Shown here piece after piece: positions 1 to 50,159 of a DNA stretch of 64,000 nt; within the stretch, counting starts at the first letter, position 1, and every line of letters starts with the position of its first letter. Under the pieces are notes generated by a model. The model was not told the DNA's origin. It made no database searches and saw only the letters and a list, made by a program, of their open reading frames with translations. The position numbers and the translations under genes are program-made. Origin of the DNA: Paraspadella gotoi (Eukaryota > Chaetognatha). The stretch covers positions 12,556,790-12,620,789 of the forward strand of contig CM119269.1 in the NCBI GenBank assembly GCA_051294375.1, read 5' to 3'.

Positions 1-27527
<27,527 letters not shown>

Positions 27528-28080
27528 CCCGCCGCCCTTTTTGCGTTTCTCGCTCATTGGGAATTCGATGAGTAACGAATGGAAGAATAAGGAAGAGACG
27601 GACGGGAAATCCGCGACAACGCCAATTTAAATTTTAAAATTATTTTTTTTAAAGTAATATTTTTTTAAAATTCCAGTCGATTTTCCAATTTTGAGTATTA
27701 CGGAATCCAAGCGAAGTCTAGACGCGTGAGAATAGAGAGGTGGCGCGTCGACGCTTAGACTTGGAGGAAGATTTGAGAAGGGGGCGCTGCTATTCGACGA
27801 CCCTTTCCGGTCGGGCGCCGCCCTTTGGTGCAGAGTGTGTCCGCCCAGTTCCCGCGGCAAAAATCGCTGCTGTCGATCGTAAGGATCGAGTCATCGTTTC
27901 GCTTTGATGCGAGTTCTTTTGTTTTTTCTATTGTTCATTCTTTTGTTCATTTGCTTTTTTTACATTGAATTCTTCCGTGGTTTATAAATCTTCGATCCCG
28001 CATCCAGGTAGATTGGGTGGGTCTTCGCGCAGCGGATTCACCGCGCGGGGATCTGAAATTAATTGAAATTACACTTACAG
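27528..28080 (-). promoter_or_regulatory. Presumed scrib 5'UTR and promoter side
   Basis: Directly upstream of the scrib ATG, with CpG-containing GC-rich patches at 27740-27900 and 28015-28055 in otherwise AT-rich DNA. I see no convincing TATA box placed for this gene, so the assignment is by position and composition. Confidence 0.45.
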
Positions 28081-29539
28081 CGATCGTGGATGTATAAAGT
28101 TTAAAGTCAGTCATTGAGAGGAACTAGAATTTTATTTTTACAATGAACTCAGTTAAATATTTATCAATGCCTTAGGAAAAAATAATGATTTGTTTAAGTT
28201 AAATCGCTCTCATAAAATGTCAGATGTTTCTTATTGCTTGTAGTTTGTAACATTTGAATCCATTAGATGAACTTTGGAGAAGAGTAAGGCCACTTATGCA
28301 AGTCGTATTTGTTGATTGTTGAAGGATCAATAATATTCAAGTTTTATAGATTAACTAGGATTAGATAAATTTACTTAATTTGCTTTTTTTGCTACAGAAG
28401 ATTGGAATTAGTCACCTACTGGCTACTGCAACTGTAGTAAAGAGTGTAACACGGAACTGAATCAATACCTCGAACATAGAAAACATGAATATTAATTAAT
28501 AATATTAATTAATTTAAAAAATGAATTAAAAAGTTTGACGTAACAGTAGTAAGAGATTTAGAAACCATTATTTAAAACAACGAACTTCAGAAAAAGGTTA
28601 GAGAAGCGATTTATATTTAGAAACCAAGAAAGATCGAATTTTTGTCGTGTCTTCCTAGCAACAAAACAAATAAGTCGTCACTTATCCTACGTCATAAAAG
28701 CCTGTCGAAATTAACGATTGGAATACACGGGCAGAATAACGAAAACCGTTCCACAAAAATGGCGATTGACGGATCCTCGACTAATTGTTCGTTTTCCCCG
28801 CAAATTTCATTTCAAAAAAATAGAAAGTTCATAAAAATTAAAACCGTCAAATAGCGGGAGTGAGTTCAAAGATAAGAATTTCACATCGGCAGTGACTCAA
28901 ACGAGCTCAGCACTCTTCCACTCGCTCGCTCGCTCGCTCTCGCTCTATATCTCTCTCTTTCTGTCTCTCTTCCCAGGGTGTGGTTTGCTTCTCCGCCGTC
29001 TGGCGTTGAGTCATGAACAAAAATCTCGCGGAGAGAAAAGTTTGAGAGAAATCATTGACAGATGGCAGTCGAGATGTGAGGACATATCGAAAGCGAAAAC
29101 AAATGGCAAATAATTATAGGAAAAAAATTTAAAGGAACGTTTTCATCATGACATACGTACCTCGGACATATGTAAAGTCCAAACCACTATATAACTATAA
29201 CTATCTATAACTCAGATGTCTCCAAATTAAATATGATATTGACTTTCGGCTCATCACCTATTTCTTGCGATCATTCAGGATTCAGAAGGACTAATAATTA
29301 AATAAAAGTTTGAACATTTGTGCTTTTTTATTCTGCGATCTTTTGTGTTCGGTTACTTTTCATGATTCGTACTTAGTATTTATTGAAAAAATTTCCGGTG
29401 CGTTAGAAATATACGAAATGTATTTGAACCGTATTAATTATAATAATTATTTTGATTACGTTGCTCATTAACTGAATGATTACAAGCAGAATAAACAAAA
29501 TCAGGGCATACTATACGCCCTTGGCAGCTAACGTTGTTG

Positions 29540-29780
29540 CTTCATTGATGGGGATGCCAGTTGAGGGTGCTCTGTGAGATAAAAAAATTGTGACTGTGAG
29601 AGAGTCTTGATTGAAAGCAGGATTCTGCTATATTATTAGCTTGTAATTGTAAGAGGGATGGAAGTCTTCACCCTCCGTGTCTCAACTCTAAAGTCAGGGT
29701 AAATACCTTTACTAAAGGTATTTAGCTATTTCATTTATTAAATGAATCTGCAATTTTATATTGGTTGTGCCATTAATTTT
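29540..29780 (+). repeat. Dispersed repeat R1, copy 2
   Basis: CTTCATTGAT, GTGAGAGAGTCTT.ATTGAAA and TATATTGGTTGT occur here in the same order as in the complement of 39290-39610. Confidence 0.6.
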
Positions 29781-32700
29781 TTAGCTTATTTTTTCCCCTA
29801 ATCCCTAGTATTTCTTCTAAATCAGAAAATAATGTCAAATTAATTCGAGATAGAACATATATTCTAGGAAATGATATCATTATACACCGTACACTTTATA
29901 ATACAGTAGATTTAAATATACATCTTTATGGACAACATGTACACCCAAAAACATCAATGAATATTTTATTACTTAACAGGTCAGTTACAGCCTCATTGTT
30001 TAAAATTATAAAACTGTTATCTAGTATTAATTATAACAAAAAGTTTTCAATAAGTTTTATGAAATAATTGTGCCTTTTCTTATTTTGAGCCTCATATGGA
30101 AAGGAAATTTATGGTTAGATTCTTAGCAGTTGGGATTTATTTAGTGGTAATTTATGATGAGGTGAGGGTCATTAAATTAGGTTCATTATTAAACTCAGGT
30201 ACAAATAATTAATTTAGATAATTAACGAAATCGTTTTAGAGGCTCTCTGACATTATCTACTAACTTAAAATTTACCCAATCATGAATTGTCCAAAAGATT
30301 TACGATATTAAATCACAAGATAAAAAGATTTTTCCCTGTTATATTAAACTGTTACTTACATACAGTAAGGCTTGTTCACATATAATTATTTTTAAATCAA
30401 TGCCTGTTTCTAGTTGGATGTGATCTTTTTCGTTATAAAATTTTAAATCAAAGACTGATAAGGGCACAATATAACAATTTATACGTACACAATTTGAGAC
30501 CGATGAAAATTAACTAACCACCAAAAAAGCTGTTATCACATCTTAATGACTAAAAAAAAATTCATTAAGTTTTAAAAGTTTCGATACAATGAAGAAAAAA
30601 GTTACAGTTTCATATGACATTAATTTGGTTAAATGCCTCAATCCTATTTTAATCTCGTAAGCACTCGTCTTCTGTGTGAAGGAATAATATTATTATCAGT
30701 TTTACCACGGTTATATCAATATATAAGAAGACGGTACTGTTATGAGATTTAGAGAGAGAGAAAGAAATCTTTGTGACTTTGTAATGCGATAACAATGAGT
30801 CGTAGTAATAATACACTTTTTCCGTTATAAAGCGAATGTGTTTGGAACTTAGTATAAATTGTAGCTCTATTTTTTTCGTAGTAAATCAGTAAGTCTATAT
30901 TTAGATGAAAGCGTTGGAAAGGGGAAAACAAGAGGTTGCTCATAAATCCGAACAGATGGATTTTTCGGAAAAAGTGTAGCGGTGTAGTTTGATGATTCTT
31001 AATGCAGACACCAGGGCATATTAGTCGTACCATGAAGAACAAAGGTCCTAATTCCAGATTTTATTTCAGGTATGTTGGCAACCTCATTAGTTTTCCCCAA
31101 GCCACAATTTGGAAACAAAAAAAATATTTAAGCTATTGAGACTAAAAAAAAAACAAAGGATAAATTACATACTTTCTACTTTAAACAACACGCAAGAGAG
31201 TTGACTTTTCTTTCTTTAATTAGTAGTATGCTTAATTGGCGATACGTATTATTGACAAAAAAAAGCTGATTATCCATTACTTAATTTATGTAAAGAACTC
31301 ACACCCTTAACATTGATCAAGGAAAATTTTGCTGCATTGAGGCTATAAAACAATTTTTATAATTATTTTGCATTGAAAGTCGAATTTCGTTTTTATCTAA
31401 AGGCAACAGGTGATAAATTTTTTTACTTACAAAACGGTAAATGACTTGACTAAGTATTTAATTTGTTTACCAAAATTTAGAATCTTCGCCCATAATTGAT
31501 TTAATTTGATGGTTAGCACCAGACATCACTAACAAAGTTAATCAAATATATCAGGATAAAAAAACAATAAATATTTCACATAAAAAATGGGTACCCTTTT
31601 GTTTTCTTAAATGGTGGGATATCAGGATCCAGTAGGCAATCGAAAGACGCGGGGATGCGAATAGTTAATAATTGTCGATTTGTCGTTTTTTATCCATAAA
31701 AGCGCTTTGACATCGGTAATTTCTGAGAAATATCAGACATTTCTAAGAAATCCGATTCGCGCTGAAACCTTGCTCAAAGAACAGGATTGTGAGTGGAAAA
31801 ACTTTTTTTTGTCAGTGCAGTTCAGAAAAAAGCTTATTTTACAAAACATATTATTTTCACCAATGGCGATAAAACTCACAGCATTATGCATTCTATAATA
31901 ATTTTGCAAAATACTTTAAATTTTATTTTACCGATACCGCTATTGATGAAATCACTGATTTCGAATAACAAGTTTCTATATCGTTTTCATATGTAAAAAT
32001 GTTGTGGTAAAAATATATACTTTATATATACGCGTAATGAATAAAAGACTATAATTGTTAATCAGATCATTTAAAAAAAAATTTAAAGAGAAGGGGAGAA
32101 AAGAGGAGCACATTAGACGATCAAATACGCATACTTAAAAAAAGTGATACAAATAACAAATTACTTTTATTTCGTTCTTTTAGTGAAAGTGATTTTTCGT
32201 TGTCGTGTAAAACCAGTATCAAGAATTCCGAACGGGCGAGAAGCTTCGCCTTGCGATTTCCTTAAAAATCTTAATTTGTATTGAATTGTAATTAAGAATC
32301 TCAAGATTAGGCAATAAACCGTTATATTTAAATTCCACCAATAAAGTTTGATGTATTTCCGAGAAAAATCTTTCAAAAGTGTAAAAAATGTTCTAAAGGA
32401 AATTCCTTCAAGTGCTTCTAGCGCAGCGCTCGGACTAAGTACATCTAATTATGTTTTGTTTCAATGTTTTCTTTTCAATAGACATTCGCTGTACTGAAAA
32501 AATCACAGCGGTCACAAGAGTGCCAATTTTAAAGGTTGGGAGTCATTGCAAAAGAATGCTAAAAAATTTTGAACCAATTACCTGGTTTTAAAGAAACTCC
32601 GAACCCTTTAAATTAGCACCAGGGAATGTACCAGGGTTTTTGGTCCTGGTGGTGTGGTTGAAGTTTTGAAAAAGAGCTGACGTTTTTAAAGGGTGGAGAT

Positions 32701-35362
32701 CTGTATTTTGTTATGCCATCGGAAGTCATAAGATGCAATGGGTCATCATTGCATATCGTGCGTGACATGTTCGTGCTGGAGATTGTTGCTGTTGTCAGGG
32801 GGATTGACATGGTTGTTTAATGACAATGACACATAGATGAGTGCGCACTCTGGGATGCAATACGCGAGCGCAGGCAAGCAATAATGCGCGTACGCTTTTT
32901 TTTTTACAATTATGTATAAACAGAAACTGCGATAATTCTTAATGTGATATTCGCTTTTTTTTTTAAATTAAAAGGTCAACATTTACTAAAGAGTAGGGGT
33001 ATTAGCGAAATAACAAAAAAAATTCGATTTATAACACGTATTAAACAGAGATGTAACCGTTTAATGAAAAACAGATAAACATCAACTCAGTTTTTTCTTC
33101 GTCACTTATATTTTGGAAAGTGAAGCTTTAGCAAAAGTAACACTTTCTGGACGCCACACTGTTTTTTTTTCTAAAGGCTTGAACTTAATTTATTAGACCA
33201 CAACTAAAAAAATTGAAAAAAGACGATGTTCCTCTTTTTTCATAGATTATGGAGCTGGTTTCATGGATTATGGAGCTGGTTTCAAAGAACACAAGAGAAT
33301 GAACGCATCAACTTTTTTTTTGTTCATCTGATGGCATTTTCGTAGTTTTAGTTCTTATTACTCTTAAGGAGAAAAATAGCTTTTAAACATTTTCTTCCAG
33401 GCAACATTTTCTGTTTTTTTTTTTCATTTTTAAGAAAAAAAAATAATGAGAGGAGAGAAATGGGGGGGGGGAGTTATTTTTCTTACATGCATTTTTGTTC
33501 ACGAATTCACGGAGGAAAAGGAATCGGAGAGAACGAGAGTGCGAATAACAAGAGTCGGGACAACTTGAGATCTGCGAGATGCGGGACCTAGTAGACCGGA
33601 CTGACTCTGAAAAAAGTTTGAAAAACAATTTATAAAGAACTTTCTTTTGCCGCTTCCGCTTTATATAATTTAAGGAAAAACATTTTTGTTGTCTGCTAAG
33701 AATCCTCAGCCCGCCTCTCGCTCTGAATCGGTGTAGTGCCCGAGCTAAAAAAGTGCCAAGGACGAATTTGGGTATTCATGCACTTTAGTTTAGAAAGGAA
33801 AACACGCGGGATCTAGGACCGTAAATATAAACGTGATTTTTTTGGCTTTTTTTTTTTTGGTGTTTGTGTGATCAAATGTTGACACAAGAATTTGATCTAC
33901 CCAACAAACTCCGTTGATCACTTGTTTTTTTGTTTTTTTTTTGTGTTTGGTTGTGGGGAGAGGCAAGAAAAATAAGCGTGATGACCATGACTTTGAGGGG
34001 CAAGAGAGGAAGGACATCGTAAGAATTCCTATGCGATAAAAAGGTGGCAGAAATGGAGGGATGACGCACAAAAAAAATGAATCTAAAAAAAAACAAAGTG
34101 GAGTAAATTAAAACATAAACAACCCGATACAAAGAATCTTTGAAAGTTAAAAATCCCATGTATTTATAAATTTTCTATTTTTTTAAAGTTATTAATCGGT
34201 AGCAATATAAAAGATATATAAACTTTTTGGGTGGGAATAAAGAAAATAAATTTTAAAAGTTTTATGGATTCTTTTTCAGGGTGCTTTTCTGAAACGTGCA
34301 GAATTGCATTAAAAGGGTATAAAAAAATTAAATTATTTTCAATTAACAGTTCTAAAAGAATATTAGTAAACATGACACCACATGTTGCACTGAATATATA
34401 CAGATAATAAGTTTTAGGATTGTAATTTTATCATATAATTTTTTGGATTTTACTCCATGCGCTCATATTATTGAATAGCTTATCTAAAAGGTCTAAAATA
34501 GAGAAAAAAAATCATGCAGACTGATCAATATATACAAAAAGTATTATTACAGAAAATAAGCGCTGGCTGAGATTTTTCTTTTAATATATCTCATTTTTGA
34601 ATACGATATAATTTTTAGTATAAATAAATTAAAACTTTTTTGCATTTTAAAAGTTAAAATAAAAGTTAATTCTCTATTAGAACCTTTAATTCCTAATTTT
34701 ATTTTGAAGATTGCGCATACATCGCTTAAGCTTACCATCTCTTTTAAAAGAAAATAGAAATATTACCGAAAGGGAATGTTCGTAGCCTTAACTTTGATGC
34801 AACCAATCGTTCAGAACCCTGAACAGTGAATTTAACCTCCGTCGATTTCGGTTTATTTGACTAATGAAATGAAAAGTGTCGTCGAAAATTATTACAACCA
34901 AATAAACCAGGGAACGAACTCTGAAAAATCAACGTGAGAGGTCAATAAAAAAGAAAAAAAGAAAAAACTATTAAAAAAATTTAATGAACACAACCAATGG
35001 AAACCATATCAAAAAGAAATCTAATCAGTTGGCGTTGTAATAAATAAACCTAAGTTTGTTCAAACTCATAATGATGTTGATAATAATAAAAATAAAAAAA
35101 CATTAACAATAAAATAATTCAAAGAATCGACGGTATTGAAGTTTTTCTCTTTATTTAACGTCGCTTTAATTTTTGAAACCTTGTGAATTCCTTCGTGTCA
35201 TTATCATCATCACCTTTTTTCTGCGTTCTCTAATTGTTTGTCAGTCTATTACAAGTAACCGCGGTACTCCGACTGTATCTGTCGATGGTTTCGTCGTTTT
35301 TCTGAAAACAACGCTCTATATTTTGTTTCGCTTTTTGTTTTTTAATTTCATTCTCTTTTATT

Positions 35363-35428
35363 GTGAAAGAGATCGAAAGAGAGGCGACCGGGAGACAAAT
35401 CGGTCGCCCTCTTCTTTCTCTCTCTCAC
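35363..35428. ncRNA. Imperfect 28-bp-arm hairpin in the presumed synaptotagmin 3'UTR
   Basis: GTGAAAGAG...GGCGACCG (35363-35390) can pair with CGGTCGCC...CTCAC (35401-35428) around a 10-base loop. The inner 8 bp are perfect and GC-rich; the outer arm has wobbles and one bulge. It may be a structured UTR element or a small-RNA precursor; nothing else supports a specific class. Confidence 0.4.
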
Positions 35429-36352
35429 TTGAATTAAAAACAAGGGAACAACGCTTTCGAAATTTACATAAAATCTGTTTTATAAAATTTATTTCGAAAA
35501 TTAGACGTCGTTCGGTAAAATTAGGTCAACACAGTTGGCGTCTTTTCGTATTGGTAAAGACAAAAACGACGAATCAATCCATATTTCGTTTAAAAAAACA
35601 ATATGTGTTAATTGTTTTTTAAATTTTACAAAAAATGTAAATCCAGTACTCTAAATCCATTCTCCGGGTGTAGAATGATTTGGCAAACAAATAAAATGAT
35701 CAATATCGAGGCTGTAATGGATCGAAACGCATTTTGAAAGATGGAACAAAATGTCATCAATAATTTACAGCCTAAAATATTGTTTTTATTTAGTTTCTAC
35801 GGACTTAGAGTCGGTGGGCAGCATTCAACGGGAAGTCAAAGGGAACAAGAGAAAAAGAGAAGAAAAGACAAAAAGATAAGTAAGAGTGTAAAAAACTAGT
35901 AAAATGGAGTGAAAAGAAAAATATTTCTGATATTTTTTACTAAAAGTTTCAAGTGTAGGATCCGAATTTGGACGAGGATCAAGATTATAAATTTTGTACA
36001 CCGAATAAATTAACTTTACTTTTTAAGATTATTAAATTTCTGACGAAGAAAAAACGTAATACACTACATACTAAAACTTTTTTTAAGTTTGAATAAAGTT
36101 CCCGCTGATCACTTTTTCTTTCGCAGGTTTCACACAATTCCTAAAATTGCTCGTTTTTGAAAAAAACAAATTTTCTTGTATGAATTTCATTTGATATTTT
36201 TGAAGGTTCTTATGATAAATCATTGGAAGATTAGGTTAACTATTAATGAAAAAGTTTGAATTTTCTTTTTTAAACATTTACAAAAATTTTGCTGCGCTTC
36301 CATAAAAAGGTCGTAATAATTTAATTTATTTTGTGTTTTAATATGTTTGTTT

Positions 36353-45697
<9,345 letters not shown>

Positions 45698-46203
45698 CTG
45701 GAAAAACAAGAGGGAAACGTGAATCGGTGAAGATGAACAAAATGGCGGTCTTAGGAGTTTTTGGTGGTATATTCACACCGCCTCACGTCCACCGTCGTTC
45801 AGCCAATCCCATTGGCTCAAAGGGGGAACGCACCATCCCAGGCGTTGTGTTCCATCAACAGTTTCTAACGACTTCCCTCTGCGTTGGCAAAGCGAGACCG
45901 TCCCAATGGGCATCACAGGCAACCCGGCTGTTGACATAACTTCTTTCTTTTCCCCCTTTCCCTCGTCGGGTGAACTTAGCCGCAAAGGGATCACTTACAC
46001 GCAAGAGAGGTGACTTGTAAAAGTGGGTGAGGGATTACCCACGCATTCGAATGGAAGCAAGGAATGGAAGGTTCCATCGATAACTGATCTATTCAGTGGT
46101 TGCCAGAGAAAGGCGACCACTGTTCGCTTATTTCGTATAGAAGAGGCCAAGAAAGAAAACCGGTCTTTGATTACACAGTGATTTGATTGCCCAGATTGAC
46201 CAT

Positions 46204-46470
46204 TGATCCCTGACCCGGTGGAGAGGTGGCCAGGGAATGGGGGAACCCTGATCTCTTACCCGGTGGAGAGATGGCCACCTGACCATGGTGACCATGGTCC
46301 AAAGCTCTGAACACCAGCTGTCGACCACTGATCTCTTACCCGTGAAGAGGTGGCCAGGGAAGGGGGAACACTGATTCCTAACCCGGTGGAAAGGTGGCCA
46401 GGGAAGGGGGGACCACTGATCTCTTACCCGGTGGAGAGGTGGCCAGGGAAGGGGGGTCTCCCAAATCTGA
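46204..46470. repeat. Minisatellite, about five units of 44-46 bases
   Basis: Each unit carries ACCCGGTGGAGAGGTGGCCA and then GGGAA.GGGGG and CTGATCTCTT. A degraded copy is at 58845-59105. Confidence 0.85.
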
Positions 46471-46614
46471 CCCCGAGATCGCTCTCCTCCATCGAATCTC
46501 AGAGGCTTGAGGTCCGTACGGGGATAACTGTAAAGAATATTTAACATTTAACTTTGCTTTGCTTTATTCAACAAGTTTGAGCAAACAATGTCTGCCCACG
46601 ATCATTACCGGTTA

Positions 46615-46925
46615 TTAATAAATTTATTAATTAATTTAAGTTAATTAATTAATTAGGTAATTAATTAATTAATTTCATTCGAAATGTTTGTTTTTAGGTC
46701 TTTTAGTCACTGACGACGACAATAATGCCGATAACGATTGACTTAGTTGATTGACTGATTAAATGATTAATTAATTGATAAATAAATTGATTGATTGAAT
46801 AATTAATTAATAGATAAATAAATTTATTTATTAAATAATAGATTGATTGAATAATTGACTTATTAATTAATTATTGATTAATTAATTGATTAATCAACTG
46901 ATTAATTATTTGATTAATTAATACA
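46615..46925. repeat. TTAAT/GATT-rich simple sequence
   Basis: Irregular TTAATTAATT and TTGATTGATTGAATAA units. No coding or RNA feature. Confidence 0.85.
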
Positions 46926-47179
46926 TATTGCATTTATATTTAAAATAAAAAGAAAAAAAAGCATAATCAATTAGTGAAAAGGGTTTTTTGTTTTTTCCAT
47001 TTAAACTCATTTCCACTCAAAGGATTCCATCGAAACTTAATTTCCAGCTTAATCAAACACTTTCCTACCTTAATAAAAAAATTCAAGTCAATAGCCCCGT
47101 CCACTCATGAGTAATTGGCGTTCAAATAGTGATATACATATTTTTGTTTTTTTTACATTTAAACACAAAATTTAATTCC

Positions 47180-47260
47180 AATCCATCCATCCAATCACGA
47201 ATAATTGGATGGAACGGTCGGACGGACAACCGGACGGACGAACGGACGGACGTACATTGG
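47180..47260. repeat. ATCC and GGAC tetranucleotide repeats
   Basis: CCATCCATCCAATC followed by GGACGGAC units. A near-identical stretch is at 60015-60090. Confidence 0.9.
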
Positions 47261-47989
47261 TTTTTTTTTCATAATTTATCATAATTCGGTGTCCTGATAT
47301 GATATCAGTGAATGCCCGACAAGATTGATGGGGCGGACCGACGGACCGACAAAGTGGATTATAGAGTCGGGATCTAAAAATTAAATCTTGTTAAATGATG
47401 TGTAATAAACGTATATGCTCACGTATTCAATGAACTTACTCGCTGGCAACCTAATAATAATCTCAAAGCCTTTCGATATTTCAAGAATAGTTGTTTATAT
47501 ATTTTTTTAAATCAGGGCTTAAAACAACAAAAAAATGATTAAAATCTGAATTCTGTAATAATTTTGAATTAAAAAATCTGTCGTTTCAAACGTTTATAAA
47601 ACCTGTTGGTGAAGGGAAGATAAGAATTCTGATGCTGGAGGCATTCTGATGGCGTTAGTGTACCTAAGGGGAAAAGCAAGAAATGCACTTATTAAGTTAT
47701 TTATTAATTCCATAAACTAGCTTTATCTTGCCTCCCGACTTTGGCAAGCTATACATACAACACGTTTTAAAACGAAATAAAAAATATTATTTCTTTCCTT
47801 CAGCGTACACGAAAGAATGTCTTGCCACGTGAGCTCGACAAGTAAACTATTTACTATAATTCCGGAATAAGATTAAATTTATATATTATTTATCCTGGCC
47901 CAGAAAAACCATTCATCCATACTCCCTCGTCAAACATATAAATTTACTAATTCTTGGAACTTGATTCATTGTACGATGCACAGCGTTAT

Positions 47990-48075
47990 GACAGCTCCGT
48001 CCTCAAAACGACTCACGCATGCGCACTGCGCAGTGCCGCATTCGGCCTTGGCCCCTACGTCCCATTCTCGGTCGA
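47990..48075. promoter_or_regulatory. NRF-1-like GC-rich patch
   Basis: GCATGCGCACTGCGCAGTGC (48017-48036) has NRF-1-type half sites in a GC-rich island in AT-rich DNA, repeated at 51257 and 60855. No transcript is evident. Confidence 0.35.
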
Positions 48076-48212
48076 TGCCACGAGTATTTCCTTTTTTTCC
48101 GGTCATCCTCCTCTTCCTCCTCTGCATAATTTTCTTTTCCTCCTTCCTCTTCTCTCTGTCTCCTTCTAAAACAAAACGTTCGACATTCGAAGAATAAAGG
48201 TTGAACTTTCTC

Positions 48213-48238
48213 ACCCCCTCTTCTTTCTTTCTTTCTTT

Positions 48239-48274
<36 letters not shown>

Positions 48275-48796
48275 TTCTTTCTTTTCTTCTTTTCTTTCTT
48301 TCTCTTCTCTTCTTCTCTTTCGTTCGTTTTTTTCTTTCTAATCTTTTTTTGATCTCCTCTCTCTCTGCTCTCGACTCTCGTTCTCTTCTCTCTCTCTCTC
48401 TCGTCTCTCTCTTCTCTCTCTCTCCCACCTTCCTCTCTCTCCACCCTCCCTAAATCCGCGTCCAAATTGAGTTCCTATTTTTTCTCGCTCTCTACGATTC
48501 GTTCCGTTAGGTTAACGATTACCGATAGAGGGAAGCGAAACGGATTTGCATTGTGATTTTGGTTGGATCCGAAGAGAGGAGAGAAGAGAGAGAGAGAGAG
48601 AGAGAAGAGAGAGAAGAGAAGAGAAAGAGGAGAGAAGAGAGAGAGAGAAGCGAGAGAGATTGAGAGAGAGAGAGAGAGAGAGGAAAGAGAGCGAGGGAGG
48701 AGGGAGGAGGAGGGGTGAGAGAGCGATAGAGTAAGAAAGGAGAGAAGATGCAGGGGTGAGAAAGGAAAGGAAAGAAAGAAGAAAGAAGGAAAGAAA

Positions 48797-48828
<32 letters not shown>

Positions 48829-48900
48829 AAAAAAGAAAGAAAGAAAGAAAGAAAGATAAGAAAGGGAAAAATGTAAAAAAATAAAGAAAGAAAGATGCGA
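48213..48900. repeat. Polypyrimidine then polypurine pair (inverted simple repeats)
   Basis: About 250 bases of TTTC and CT units (48213-48440), a unique centre of about 130 bases, then about 330 bases of GA and GAAA units (48572-48900). The halves can base-pair. The reading frames over them are artefacts. Confidence 0.9.
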
Positions 48901-50159
48901 TAAAACCTTAATGAGTATAAACAGACAGAAAAAGAAAAAGCAAGAAAAAGCGAGATGCTCTTTTTTGGCCAAATCAGCTGACGATTGCAGCCAAGAGAAG
49001 CAAAGAGAAAGAGATTCAACAAGGGGGAGGAGTGGAATCGCGAGAAAGAGAACCGATGCGATGGAAGAGGGGGCGTAGGGGGGGGCCGTAGGAATGGATG
49101 ACCTTTACATGAAACGAAGGAAGTTAAGAGGAGCTGAAGTGGAAGGGAAAACTACAAATGCGATTATAATAGAATTGAGAATAAACACGATTTAAAAGAA
49201 CAAGACAAGAAAAAAAAAAAGAATAAATTAATGAAAGAAGCTAGAAAGGAAATAAAAGTAAAAGTAAGTTCAGGAAATCCGTTCCGTTCCATGAGGTAAG
49301 TTCCGCTTCTTATAGCAGAATTTATGCTCTTTTACAGGTGAAGATTTAAAAAAAAAGTTTTTTACATACTTCAACGCATCGTGTTGACAACCTGGTAAAA
49401 GGTTGGCCAATGGCCAATGAACCAAACTTAGTTCACTTCTAAGAAGATACATCTGAAATTCCATTTGGCTTCTGACTCTATCAAGGATATAATACAATTG
49501 ACACAATGATAATACAAGAATCCCTAAACCACACATCACTTTATTATTCTTACCGGGGGAAGGGAATAAAGAGAGATATATTACGAGAAATATATCAAGA
49601 TATTTATTCCACGGTTTCTGTCTGAAGACCGCAGAGGAAGGAAGCAAGTTGAAACCAACGTTAGGCGTCTATTTGCGTTTGTTGCGGCCCAGGGATTCTG
49701 GGGGACAGGGAGGATGTGTTCATGTGTTTTTTTTTTGTTTGTGTTTTTCGTTTTAATTCGGCCGACTTTTTATCGCTTTGTTTAAAAATATCCAGAGAAT
49801 CAGAAGTTTGTGTAGCTGAATTCACCGATTTTTTTTTCTGGGGACGTTGGCGTGGTCAGTCTTGTAGTGCCTTTTTTGTTTATATAATTTATTTTTTTTT
49901 TTCGTTTAGTTTGTTTTTGTTTCGCAGCTTCAGACGATAAAAAAGAGAGAAAAGTGTTTCTTCCTAATTTTTTTGTCGCTTATGTCGCGAATAGTGTTTC
50001 CACGAATATTTATAATATTTATAATATCAGGGTTATATAATTTACATAACGTCATGTATATAATTTCTTAGTTTTTCAGGTTGGGTTGTAGCGAGATCGG
50101 AACTACCAAGCTGGTTTAGCGAATGCCTTGGCGAGTCCTTAGGAGAGATGACGCTTGAG

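Larger units (their letters stand above)
28081..36352. other. Intergenic region between scrib and synaptotagmin
   Basis: No supported exon. It holds a CTCG/CT simple repeat (28919-28975), a copy of a dispersed repeat (29540-29780), generally AT-rich sequence, and near the right end the presumed synaptotagmin 3'UTR (36352 leftwards). Minus-strand AATAAA sites occur at 36325-36330 and about 35786, but I cannot say which is used. Confidence 0.6.

Noticed and set aside
28919-28975. CTCG/CT run as a core promoter
   Set aside because: About 1.4 kb from the scrib start codon and without other promoter motifs; kept only as a simple repeat.
35173-35622. A 149-codon plus-strand frame with a hydrophobic start
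   Set aside because: Low-complexity Phe/Ile/Lys composition, no ATG at its start and no splice support; it lies over the hairpin in the presumed antisense of a 3'UTR.
48003-49022. Long frames of Lys/Arg/Glu or Ser/Leu/Phe over segment B (also 51190-52137 and 60794-61740)
   Set aside because: Made by the polypurine/polypyrimidine arms; frames differ between the copies.
49095-49196. A 33-codon frame starting MDDLYMKRRK in segment B
   Set aside because: Broken by indels in the third copy and without homology; too short to support.
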